In this document: piece after piece, positions 7,782 through 14,322 of the stretch | How positions within the stretch are numbered: the stretch's first letter is position 1 | Layout: each line of letters begins with the position of its first letter | DNA from: Candidatus Tharpella sp. | Lineage (GTDB): Bacteria; Desulfobacterota; Anaeroferrophillalia; Anaeroferrophillales; Tharpellaceae | Length of the DNA: 14,322 nt | Direction: 5' to 3' | Assembly (NCBI GenBank): GCA_021163565.1 | Contig: JAGGTT010000023.1 | Coordinates: 1-14,322 of the forward strand | The notes under the pieces: generated by a model | Database searches by the model: none | Seen by the model: the letters and a program-made list of their open reading frames with translations, nothing else | Told to the model about the DNA's origin: nothing | Position numbers and translations under genes: made by a program

Positions 7782-8720
7782 ATGGAGCGCTTGAAAATAT
7801 TTGGCGGAAATTCAAATCCGCTGCTTACTAATTCACTCTGCAAGGATCTTTGTGAGCCTTTGAGTAAAGGGGTGGTAAAGCGTTTCAGTGACGGTGAAGT
7901 GATGGTTGAACTCCATGAAAGCATGCGCGGAATGCATGTTTTTGTGGTCCAGTCGACCTCCGATCCGGTCAACGCTAATCTGATGGAGCTTTTGATCATC
8001 ATTGATGCGTTGAAAAGAGCGTCAGCGGCTGAAATTACGGCGGTTATACCCTACTACGGCTATGCCCGTCAGGATCGCAAGGTTGCGCCCAGAGCTCCGA
8101 TTACCGCCAAACTGGTGGCTGATCTATTGACTGTGGCCGGGGCCCAGAGAGTCCTGACGGTTGATCTTCACGCCGGTCAGATTCAGGGTTTTTTTAATAT
8201 TCCAGTTGATCATCTCTATGCGTCGCCGGTTCTGCTTGATTATGTGAAAAATAACATTGAAGGCGATTTGGTCGTTGTTTCACCCGATGCCGGCGGGGTT
8301 GAACGGGCGCGCTCTTTTGCGAAAAAGTTGAAAGTCTCACTGGCGATTATTGATAAACGCCGCAGTGGTCCCAATGTTATGCAAGTAATGAACGTTATCG
8401 GTGATATTGACGGGAAAACCGCAATCATACTCGATGATATGATCGATACCGCCGGAACTTTAACTGAAGCCGCAAATGCTCTGGTAAAAAAAGGTGCATC
8501 CAGGGTTTATGGGCTGTCTACGCACGGGGTTTTATCCGGGCCGGCGATCGAACGGATTGAAAAGTCTAAATTGGAAAAAGTGATAATTACCGATACACTA
8601 CCACCCACAGACCGAACCAAGGCGTGTGCTAAAATTGAGGTGCTTTCAGTCTCAGCTTTGATCGCCGATGCTATCAAACGGATCTATTTTGGTGATTCGG
8701 TCAGTGCCTTGTTTCTCTAA
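7782..8720 (+). CDS. prs: Ribose-phosphate pyrophosphokinase (PRPP synthetase)
   Basis: Prs transfers pyrophosphate from ATP to ribose 5-phosphate to make PRPP, used for purines, pyrimidines, histidine, tryptophan and NAD. From the chosen start it is 312 residues, the normal class I length. Motifs are KIFGGNSNP (5-13), the ATP-binding YYGYARQDRK (91-100), the catalytic-loop histidine in VDLHAGQIQGFF (128-138), SPDAGGVERA (167-176) and the PRPP loop ILDDMIDTAGTL (216-227). ATG 7782 was chosen because MERLKIFGGN aligns with the family start and AGGG at 7769-7772 sits nine bases away. ATG 7776 or 7764 would add two or six residues. A 116-bp leader separates it from the tRNA. A terminator follows at 8731. 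Confidence 0.96.
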   Translation: MERLKIFGGNSNPLLTNSLCKDLCEPLSKGVVKRFSDGEVMVELHESMRGMHVFVVQSTSDPVNANLMELLIIIDALKRASAAEITAVIPYYGYARQDRKVAPRAPITAKLVADLLTVAGAQRVLTVDLHAGQIQGFFNIPVDHLYASPVLLDYVKNNIEGDLVVVSPDAGGVERARSFAKKLKVSLAIIDKRRSGPNVMQVMNVIGDIDGKTAIILDDMIDTAGTLTEAANALVKKGASRVYGLSTHGVLSGPAIERIEKSKLEKVIITDTLPPTDRTKACAKIEVLSVSALIADAIKRIYFGDSVSALFL

Positions 8721-8730
8721 AGGAATTTTG

Positions 8731-8765
8731 AAACTGGCGGGCTTTAGTCCGCGTTAGTTTTTATA
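8731..8765 (+). terminator. Intrinsic terminator after prs
   Basis: A stem GCGGGC (8737-8742) / GTCCGC (8747-8752, one G-U pair) with loop TTTA is extended by an outer AAACT (8731-8735) / AGTTT (8756-8760). A T-rich run follows to about 8772. It begins ten bases after the prs stop. Confidence 0.75.
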
Positions 8766-8879
8766 TATTTTTGTCGATTTTTTTGTTTGTTAACCAGCTT
8801 ATAAAAGTTGCGAAGTATTTTTTCAGCGGCCGTATTGATTAAACCATCTGTGCCGTTGTTGTTTAAGGAGGAGTAGGGT

Positions 8880-9536
8880 ATGGCAATTGCGGAATTAGCA
8901 GTTGAAACTAGAACTGAGAGCGGAAAAGGGTTTGCCCGGAAGTTGCGTAGTGAAGGTAAAATTCCCGCAGTCCGTTATGGTCGGCAGTGTCCGGTAACCC
9001 AGTATACTGTTGAGCGCTTGGTCATTGATAAGTTTTTGCAGGAGAGTGGAGCCAGTGGACTGGTTGCGCTTGATGTCGATGGTGCCGGGCAGAATGATGA
9101 GTTGCTCTCTATTATTAAAGATATTCAGAGAGATCCGGTCAGTGGCCGGGTGATCCATCTTGATTTTTATGGAGTTCGCTACGGTGAGTCGATTCAGGTC
9201 GAAATTCCGTTGGTTTTTGAAGGGAAAGCGATCGGGGTTGCGGAAGGTGGATTACTGCAGCCGATCCGCCGATCCCTGGTTGCCAAATGTCTTCCCCGGG
9301 CAATTCCTGAAAACTTTGTTATTGATGTCACCGAGCTTGGTATCGGTGATGCAATCCATATAAGCGACCTCGATATTGAGGGCGTTGAGTTTGATACTTC
9401 GGTAGATTTTACTATCGTTACAGTTCAGACTGTTGCCAAGGAAGAAGAAGTTGTCGTGGACGATGATGAAATTTCTGTTGATGAAGTTGAAACCGAAGCT
9501 GAAGCTGAAGATACGGGTGCGGCTCCGGCTGAGTAA
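8880..9536 (+). CDS. rplY: 50S ribosomal protein L25, long (TL5/Ctc) form
   Basis: This 218-residue protein binds 5S rRNA in the central protuberance of the large ribosomal subunit. Residues about 5-95 are the L25 N-terminal domain, with RTESGKGFARKLRSEGKIPA at 11-30, then HLDFYGV at 112-118. The TL5-type C-terminal beta domain follows (about 103-190). The tail from about 191 is very acidic, rich in E and D, and ends GAAPAE. E. coli L25 has only the first domain; the longer form is common elsewhere and is called Ctc in Bacillus, where it is stress-induced. A near-ideal ribosome binding site AAGGAGG (8865-8871) precedes ATG 8880. The 159-bp gap after prs holds a terminator and a possible -10 box TATAAA (8800-8805) without a good -35. 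Pth follows, a common pairing. Confidence 0.96.
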   Translation: MAIAELAVETRTESGKGFARKLRSEGKIPAVRYGRQCPVTQYTVERLVIDKFLQESGASGLVALDVDGAGQNDELLSIIKDIQRDPVSGRVIHLDFYGVRYGESIQVEIPLVFEGKAIGVAEGGLLQPIRRSLVAKCLPRAIPENFVIDVTELGIGDAIHISDLDIEGVEFDTSVDFTIVTVQTVAKEEEVVVDDDEISVDEVETEAEAEDTGAAPAE

Positions 9537-9551
9537 CCTGTTTTTGTCCCA

Positions 9552-10169
9552 GTGGAGTCATCTCTGTCTGATATCGATTTTGTGATTGTCGGCCTGGGTA
9601 ATCCGGGCCCTGAATATGTTGCGACGCGTCACAATTTTGGCTTTATTGTTCTAGATTACTTGCTGCATAAAATTAGTTCGCTAAGTTCTTTTGAATTCGT
9701 GGGCTATGCCCAATCTGAAATTGTGGTCACCAAGCTCGCCGACCGTTCAGTTTTATTGGTTAAGCCCAGGACTTTTATGAATAACTCCGGGTTTGCTGTC
9801 CGGGCTTTAATGGAACGGTTGCAGATTGCTGATCTGCACCGGCTGTTGATTGTTCATGATGATCTTGATCTGGATTTGGGTCGGATTAAGCTGAAACAAG
9901 GTGGCGGCAGCGGTGGTCATAACGGGCTTAAATCTTTAATCGAAGAGCTGGGCAGTCCAGATTTTTTACGTCTCAGACTTGGTGTCGGCAGTCAAAGTCG
10001 GACTACTGAGGATACTGTAGATTTTGTTCTGGCACCTTTCAGCAGCAATGAACAGCACTTGGTTGATGAGGTAATATCGCGGAGTGCCGCCGGGATTGCC
10101 GAAGTTGTCAGTTCCGGAATTACTGCGGCGATGAATTTGATCAATCGCCGGGTTTCGGTTGAGGATTAG
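9552..10169 (+). CDS. pth: Peptidyl-tRNA hydrolase
   Basis: Pth cleaves the ester bond of peptidyl-tRNAs dropped by stalled ribosomes and recycles the tRNA. It has 205 residues, slightly longer than E. coli Pth (194). VGLGNPGPEYVATRHNFGF carries N17 and the catalytic H27. KPRTFMNNSG (71-80), HDDLDLDLG with D103, and GGGSGGHNGLKS with N124 complete the known active site. GTG 9552 is the only plausible start I find in frame, with no clear ribosome binding site. It lies 15 bases after the rplY stop, so translation probably depends on rplY. No terminator separates the two genes. In many relatives ychF would follow; here hppA does. Confidence 0.95.
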   Translation: MESSLSDIDFVIVGLGNPGPEYVATRHNFGFIVLDYLLHKISSLSSFEFVGYAQSEIVVTKLADRSVLLVKPRTFMNNSGFAVRALMERLQIADLHRLLIVHDDLDLDLGRIKLKQGGGSGGHNGLKSLIEELGSPDFLRLRLGVGSQSRTTEDTVDFVLAPFSSNEQHLVDEVISRSAAGIAEVVSSGITAAMNLINRRVSVED

Positions 10170-10176
10170 TTTTTTT

Positions 10177-10208
10177 CGACGTCGTTTTCTGGTTGTAAGC
10201 CAGAAAAC
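10177..10208. promoter_or_regulatory. Adjacent palindromes upstream of hppA
   Basis: CGACGTCG (10177-10184) is an 8-bp palindrome. It shares one base with a perfect 9-bp inverted repeat, GTTTTCTGG (10184-10192) / CCAGAAAAC (10200-10208), with a 7-nt spacer. No T-run follows on the plus strand, so it is not a classic terminator. A -10-like TATAAG (10225-10230) lies downstream without a good -35 box. Binding by a regulator is possible but unproven. Confidence 0.35.
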
Positions 10209-10284
10209 ATTCAACTTGTTAGATTATAAGAGAATTAAATTTTCAGTTTAACCTAAACCGCTATTTTAGCAAGGGAGGAAAAGT

Positions 10285-12279
10285 ATGGAAAGTTATACCA
10301 TGTACGCGCCTATTCTTGGAGTTATTGGGCTCCTTTTTGCCGGTGTACTCTACTCTTATGTCGTTAAACAGTCAGCTGGTAACGACAAAATGAAGGAAAT
10401 TTCAGATGCAATTCACTCTGGGGCGATGGCCTTTTTGAAACGTGAATACAAGATTCTGGCATTTTTCGTCGTTATCGTTTTTGCTCTTCTTTATGGATTG
10501 CTCGGTGAGCAGACCGCCTACGCTTTCTTAGGCGGTGCCGCCTGTTCGGTTTTTGCCGGCTATTTCGGCATGGTTGCTGCGACCCGGGCTAACGTCCGGA
10601 CAGCGGCTGCCGCTAATGAGTCTGGCCAGGCTAAAGCCTTGAGTGTTGCCTTCAGCGGTGGTGCTGTCATGGGTATGTCGGTTGCGGCCTTAGGTTTGAT
10701 CGGGGTCGGTATTCTTTTCTACCTCTATGGTGGCTCTCCTGAAACCTCAACTTACATCAGTGGTTTTGCCATGGGTGCAAGTTCGATTGCGTTGTTTGCT
10801 CGTATCGGTGGCGGCATCTATACCAAGGCAGCTGACGTTGGAGCTGACTTGGTTGGTAAAGTCGAAGCCGGTATCCCGGAAGATGATCCTCGCAACCCGG
10901 CTACAATCGCTGATAACGTTGGTGACAACGTTGGTGATATTGCCGGTATGGGTGCTGATATCTTTGAATCTTATGTTGGTTCGGTCATCGCGACTATCGC
11001 TATCGCTGCGACTGCCGGCGGGGCTGTTTTTGAGGCATCCCGTTATACTTTTATGGCCTATCCTCTGATTGTGGTCATGATCGGTATTGTCAGCTCCATA
11101 CTCGGCATCCTTTCGATGAAGATTCTGGAAAAATATAATCCGGCTGATGCCCTGCGCTATTGCACATTCATTGGTGCCGGTGCTCTCTTAGCTGGTGCTT
11201 ACTATGCGGCCAAACAGATGGGCCTTCCGGTTGGTGTTTTCTGGGCTCTGACTTTTGGTTGTGCTTGCGGAATCCTTATCGGTCTGGTGACCGAGTATTA
11301 TACGTCGGCCAAGCCGATTATCAAAATTGCCGAAGCCAGTCTGACTGGACCGGGAACCAACATCATCACCGGTCTTGCTGTTGGTCTTGAAAGTACTGCC
11401 GTTCCCGTTCTATTGATCTGTGCTGCCATCTACGGTAGTTTCCATTTTATCGGTCTTTACGGTATCGGTATTGCTGCGGTTGGGATGTTGGCAACGGTTG
11501 GGGTTACCATGTCGGTTGATGCTTATGGTCCGATTGCTGATAACGCTGGTGGTATTTCTGAAATGTGTGGACTTGGTGAAGAGACTCGGAAAATCACCGA
11601 TGGTCTTGACGCTCTGGGTAACACTACTGCCGCTATCGGTAAAGGTTTTGCTATCGGATCCGCCGCTCTGACCGCTTTGGCTCTTTTTGCCGCATACAGT
11701 TCAGCGGTAGGCTTGAAAGTTATCAACCTGACCAATCCGATGGTTGTTATTGGACTTTTCCTCGGTGGTATTGTTCCTTACCTCTGTGGCGCTATGACCA
11801 TGTCTTCAGTCGGTAAGGCTGCCTATGCAATGGTTGAAGAAGTTCGCCGCCAGTTTCGGGAAATCCCCGGGATTATGGAAGGTACCGGTAAGCCTGAGTA
11901 TGATAAGTGTATTGAAATCAGTACCGATGCCTCTCTCAAAGAGATGATTGCTCCCAGTCTTTTGGCTATCCTTGCTCCGATTGCGGTTGGTTTTACTCTT
12001 GGCGCCGAAGCTTTGGGCGGGATGTTGGCCGGTGCAACCTTGACTGGTGTCTTCATGGCTCTTTTTATGTCCAACGCCGGTGGTGCTTGGGATAATGCTA
12101 AAAAATACATTGAGCAGGGTAATTGTGGTGGTAAAGGTTCCGATGCCCATAAGGCAGCGGTTACCGGCGACACGGTTGGCGATCCTTTCAAGGATACCTC
12201 CGGTCCGGCCATGAACATCTTGATCAAATTGATGTCTATTGTCGCTTTGGTTATTGCTCCGTTGCTGTTGAAGATGTAA
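10285..12279 (+). CDS. hppA: Ion-translocating membrane pyrophosphatase, K+-dependent type
   Basis: This integral membrane pump couples hydrolysis of pyrophosphate to export of H+ and/or Na+, recovering energy from biosynthesis. It has 664 residues with many hydrophobic segments, consistent with about 16 helices in the family. The PPi-binding motif [19 protein letters not shown] starts at residue 184, and [15 protein letters not shown] spans about 204-218. A second acidic region includes [13 protein letters not shown] (411-423), and near the C-terminus [14 protein letters not shown] (628-641). [10 protein letters not shown] (445-454) has A449 and G452, where K+-independent enzymes have K and T; this predicts K+ dependence. 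E228 in FESYVG is placed as in Na+-type pumps, so the pumped ion stays open. GGGAGG at about 10273-10278 precedes ATG 10285. A strong terminator follows. Confidence 0.97.
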   Translation: MESYTMYAPILGVIGLLFAGVLYSYVVKQSAGNDKMKEISDAIHSGAMAFLKREYKILAFFVVIVFALLYGLLGEQTAYAFLGGAACSVFAGYFGMVAATRANVRTAAAANESGQAKALSVAFSGGAVMGMSVAALGLIGVGILFYLYGGSPETSTYISGFAMGASSIALFARIGGGIYTKAADVGADLVGKVEAGIPEDDPRNPATIADNVGDNVGDIAGMGADIFESYVGSVIATIAIAATAGGAVFEASRYTFMAYPLIVVMIGIVSSILGILSMKILEKYNPADALRYCTFIGAGALLAGAYYAAKQMGLPVGVFWALTFGCACGILIGLVTEYYTSAKPIIKIAEASLTGPGTNIITGLAVGLESTAVPVLLICAAIYGSFHFIGLYGIGIAAVGMLATVGVTMSVDAYGPIADNAGGISEMCGLGEETRKITDGLDALGNTTAAIGKGFAIGSAALTALALFAAYSSAVGLKVINLTNPMVVIGLFLGGIVPYLCGAMTMSSVGKAAYAMVEEVRRQFREIPGIMEGTGKPEYDKCIEISTDASLKEMIAPSLLAILAPIAVGFTLGAEALGGMLAGATLTGVFMALFMSNAGGAWDNAKKYIEQGNCGGKGSDAHKAAVTGDTVGDPFKDTSGPAMNILIKLMSIVALVIAPLLLKM

Positions 12280-12309
12280 GCATCATTAGGTTTGTTTTTG
12301 ATGAACCAC

Positions 12310-12341
12310 AGGCCAGCGCTCACAAGGCGCTGGCCTTTTTA
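12310..12341 (+). terminator. Strong intrinsic terminator after hppA
   Basis: AGGCCAGCGC (12310-12319) and GCGCTGGCCT (12327-12336) form a perfect, GC-rich 10-bp stem with a 7-nt loop, followed by TTTT. It lies 31 bases after the hppA stop and is the clearest terminator in the window. Confidence 0.92.
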
Positions 12342-12345
12342 CGTC

Positions 12346-12374
12346 TTGACAAAATAGTGAAATTGCGGCAAGTT
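12346..12374 (+). promoter_or_regulatory. Possible yebC promoter with consensus -35
   Basis: A perfect TTGACA lies at 12346-12351, five bases after the hppA terminator T-run. At 17-bp spacing the -10 position reads CAAGTT (12369-12374), a poor match, so the promoter may be weak or activated. The leader to yebC would be about 130 nt. Confidence 0.4.
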
Positions 12375-12400
12375 CTATTTCGGGTTTCGAAAACAGAGTT

Positions 12401-12420
12401 TTGGCCTTTATTGGCCTTTA
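12401..12420 (+). repeat. Tandem 10-bp direct repeat upstream of yebC
   Basis: TTGGCCTTTA occurs twice, back to back and exactly. The second copy runs into the palindrome CCTTTAAAGG (12415-12424). The 10-bp period is about one helical turn, so both copies would face the same side of the DNA. It lies between the candidate promoter and yebC. Confidence 0.7.
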
Positions 12421-12510
12421 AAGGTGAGTTTCTCAACTTACCGAGTAGAGGTTGATTTCTTGCCTTATCTTTAATGATTTCTACGTGGGTCTTTTTTCTG
12501 GAGTTAAGTT

Positions 12511-13266
12511 ATGTCGGGTCACAATAAATGGAGTAGCATCAAACACAAAAAAGGTGCGGCTGATGCGAAAAGAGGTAAGATCTTTACCAAAATTATCAAA
12601 GAAATTATTGTTGCCGCCCGGGCTGGAGGCGGTGATCCGGAAATGAATCCGCGCTTGCGGACAGCAGTGGCGGCGGCAAAAGCTGCGAATATGCCTAAGG
12701 ATAACATCGAGCGTGGTATAAAAAAAGGCACCGGTGATCTCGACGGAGTTAGTTACGAAGAGTATTCGTATGAGGGTTACGGTCCCGGCGGGACCGCGAT
12801 TATGCTTGATATCATGACTGATAACAAGAATCGAACGGCTGCTGATATTCGCCATATTTTCAGTAAAGGTAATGGTAACCTTGGGGAAAATGGCTGTGTT
12901 GCCTGGATATTTGAAACCAAGGGGGTGATCATCTGCGAGCGTGCCAAAGTTGATGCCGAGGCTCTGTTTGAACTTGCGCTTGAGGCCGGTGCCGAAGATG
13001 TGATTGATGAAGATGGTGAGGAAATTATTGAGATTTACACTGCCCCCGAGTCTTTTGAAGATGTGCGGCAGGAGCTGGAGCGTGCCGGAGTTGAAATGGC
13101 TTCGGCCGCGGTCGATAAGATCCCTTCAAATACAGTTGACCTAAAAGGTAAGCATGCAGAACAGATGCTGCGTTTAATGGACAACCTTGAAGATTGTGAT
13201 GATGTCCAGAAGGTCTACTCAAATTTTGATATAGATGAAGCTCTGCTCGAAAAGTTGCAGGGTTAG
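12511..13266 (+). CDS. yebC: YebC/PmpR-family (TACO1-type) regulatory or translation factor
   Basis: This is a 251-residue protein of the YebC/TACO1 family. The N-terminus [20 protein letters not shown] is the family signature, followed by [29 protein letters not shown] at 48-67, [17 protein letters not shown] and [14 protein letters not shown]. Family members were first described as DNA-binding regulators. More recent work on bacterial and mitochondrial homologues indicates a role on the ribosome in translating difficult proline-rich stretches. Which applies here cannot be told from sequence. ATG 12511 follows TGGAG at 12499-12503. It stands 11 bases before ruvC, the usual neighbour, and both are probably transcribed together from upstream of yebC. 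Confidence 0.96.
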   Translation: MSGHNKWSSIKHKKGAADAKRGKIFTKIIKEIIVAARAGGGDPEMNPRLRTAVAAAKAANMPKDNIERGIKKGTGDLDGVSYEEYSYEGYGPGGTAIMLDIMTDNKNRTAADIRHIFSKGNGNLGENGCVAWIFETKGVIICERAKVDAEALFELALEAGAEDVIDEDGEEIIEIYTAPESFEDVRQELERAGVEMASAAVDKIPSNTVDLKGKHAEQMLRLMDNLEDCDDVQKVYSNFDIDEALLEKLQG

Positions 13267-13277
13267 GATATCCCCAG

Positions 13278-13763
13278 GTGCTTATTTTAGGAGTTGATCC
13301 TGGGAGTTCGGTTACCGGTTTCGGCCTGGTTGATAACGTTTCTGGAAAACTCACCTATTGTCATGAGGAACAGTTGAAGTTGCCGGTTCGGGTTGATATA
13401 GGTGAAAAACTGGCTCAGCTTTACGATTGCACAGCGGCTATTATCGAAAAATATAAACCCGTGCAATTAGCTGTGGAAGGGATCTTTTACGGCAGTAATG
13501 TCAAAAGTATGCTGGTCTTAGGCCAGGCCCGGGGAGCAGTGATGGTAGCTGCGGCCCGCCATGGGCTTAAAATTTTTGAGTATCCGCCGACTACAGTGAA
13601 GCAGACCGTTGCCGGTTATGGCCGGGCGACAAAGGATCAGATTCAACATATGGTAAAATTATTACTGCAAATCAAGCAGGTTTCGGGTGAGCACGCAGCT
13701 GACGCTCTGGCCATTGCGATTTGTCATCATCATCATATTCGGGTGGAGTATAAAAAATCATGA
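13278..13763 (+). CDS. ruvC: Crossover junction endodeoxyribonuclease RuvC
   Basis: RuvC is the metal-dependent nuclease that cuts Holliday junctions symmetrically, acting with the RuvAB branch migration motor. It has 161 residues, close to the usual 160-175. The RNase H-like fold motif LILGVDPGSSVTGFG carries D7. E67 lies in AVEGIF, and H139 and D142 lie in EHAADALAIA. E. coli has D at the third position, but Thermus RuvC uses histidine there, so the site looks active. The start is GTG 13278 with AGGA at 13265-13268, giving MLILGVDPG, the family N-terminus. Its TGA overlaps the ruvA ATG in ATGA. Confidence 0.96.
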   Translation: MLILGVDPGSSVTGFGLVDNVSGKLTYCHEEQLKLPVRVDIGEKLAQLYDCTAAIIEKYKPVQLAVEGIFYGSNVKSMLVLGQARGAVMVAAARHGLKIFEYPPTTVKQTVAGYGRATKDQIQHMVKLLLQIKQVSGEHAADALAIAICHHHHIRVEYKKS

Positions 13764-14322
13764 TTGGCCGAATCCGAGGTTCTCTGATCTATAAAAGCGA
13801 GGATGAGGTTATTGTCGAGGCGGCCGGAGTCGGTTACACCCTGCACATTTCAGCTGCCACCAGAAATCAACTTCCATCCTTGAATGATGAGATTGTCCTG
13901 TGGGTAACAACTCGTTTTCGGGATGACCAGATTTTTCTTTACGGTTTTTTTGAACGTCGAGAACAGATGATGTTCTTGCGGCTGCTCAAAGTGAATGGAG
14001 TCGGGCCAAAACTTGCTTTTGCCATTATTTCCGGGGCTTCGATTGACCAGCTCGAAAGTTGGCTTGTCAACCAGAAGGCAACTGAGTTGGTGAAACTGCC
14101 CGGAGTCGGTAAAAAACTTTCTCAGCGTCTGGTTCTTGAATTGGGTGAGGCTCTGAAAAAAGAGCTTGGGGTAATCGAACTGGCTGATTTAAAAACTGAT
14201 TTACGCAACGGTAAAGGTTCCGGCCGTGATGTTGGGCGGGATTTGATTGCGGCCCTGGAAGCCTTGGGCTATCGCAGCAATGAGGTCGAAATCTGTGTCG
14301 CGGGTATCCTGAGAGAGTATCC
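13760..14322 (+). CDS. ruvA: Holliday junction branch migration protein RuvA, C-terminus cut by window edge
   Basis: RuvA binds the four-way junction as a tetramer and loads the RuvB motor. 187 codons are visible, and the gene runs off the right edge. Domain I is the OB-like fold beginning MIGRIRGSLIYKSEDEVIVE, with VGYTLHIS and FLYGFFERREQ. Two helix-hairpin-helix motifs follow: LLKVNGVGPKLAFAI (about 75-89) and LPGVGKKLSQRLVLEL (about 114-129). A linker leads to domain III, DLIAALEALGYRSNEVE, the part that contacts RuvB. ATG 13760 overlaps the ruvC stop by four bases (ATGA), a translational coupling arrangement. Family length is about 195-205, so only a few residues are missing. RuvB is expected next. 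Confidence 0.95.
   Translation, partial: MIGRIRGSLIYKSEDEVIVEAAGVGYTLHISAATRNQLPSLNDEIVLWVTTRFRDDQIFLYGFFERREQMMFLRLLKVNGVGPKLAFAIISGASIDQLESWLVNQKATELVKLPGVGKKLSQRLVLELGEALKKELGVIELADLKTDLRNGKGSGRDVGRDLIAALEALGYRSNEVEICVAGILREY

Noticed and set aside
11823..12323. Minus-strand open frame of 166 codons over the end of hppA and its terminator
   Set aside because: It reads through the perfect hppA terminator stem on the opposite strand and is antisense to conserved coding sequence; shadow frame.
13692..13703. Histidine instead of aspartate at the third catalytic position of RuvC (H139)
   Set aside because: Histidine is used at this position in characterised Thermus RuvC, so this is a known natural variant, not a loss of activity.

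Overview
The window reads as a chromosomal housekeeping segment of a Gram-negative bacterium, most plausibly a Desulfobacterota / former Deltaproteobacteria member. That placement is an inference from three things: the order ispE - tRNA-Gln - prs - rplY - pth, the order yebC - ruvC - ruvA, and a K+-dependent-type membrane pyrophosphatase. I could not check it against a database. The GC content looks close to 50%. I see no insertion sequence, phage gene, CRISPR array or obvious transferred island.

Layout. (1) Positions 1-743, minus strand: most of serC (phosphoserine aminotransferase, the type found in alphaproteobacteria and methanogens), cut by the window edge. (2) Positions 744-1308: a 565-bp divergent intergenic region with a good sigma70-type promoter for serA, an operator-like cluster of GCTGTC half-sites on its -35 box, a structured leader and a separate 12-bp palindrome. 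(3) Positions 1309-7488, plus strand: serA, purA, moaA, moaC with a long C-terminal extension, a small heat-shock protein gene (hsp20) and ispE. These are tightly packed from purA onward and end in a stem-loop terminator. (4) Positions 7534-8765: a tRNA-Gln(UUG) promoter embedded in that terminator, the tRNA, then prs and a clear terminator. (5) Positions 8880-10169: rplY (L25/Ctc) and pth. (6) Positions 10285-12341: hppA, encoding an ion-pumping membrane pyrophosphatase, with a strong intrinsic terminator. (7) Positions 12511-14322: yebC, ruvC and ruvA, the last cut by the right edge.

How the genes fit together. SerC and SerA are consecutive steps of serine synthesis and are transcribed divergently from a shared control region. 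PurA commits IMP to AMP. MoaA and MoaC are the first two steps of molybdenum cofactor synthesis from GTP and are translationally coupled. IspE belongs to the MEP isoprenoid route. Prs makes PRPP for nucleotides, histidine and tryptophan. RplY and Pth serve translation. HppA recovers energy from the pyrophosphate released by biosynthesis. YebC, RuvC and RuvA link a translation/regulation factor with Holliday-junction processing.

I found no convincing undescribed multi-gene system. The points most worth a second look are the roughly 103-residue unrecognised extension on MoaC, the operator and leader architecture of the serC-serA region, and the terminator/promoter overlap at the tRNA-Gln gene.
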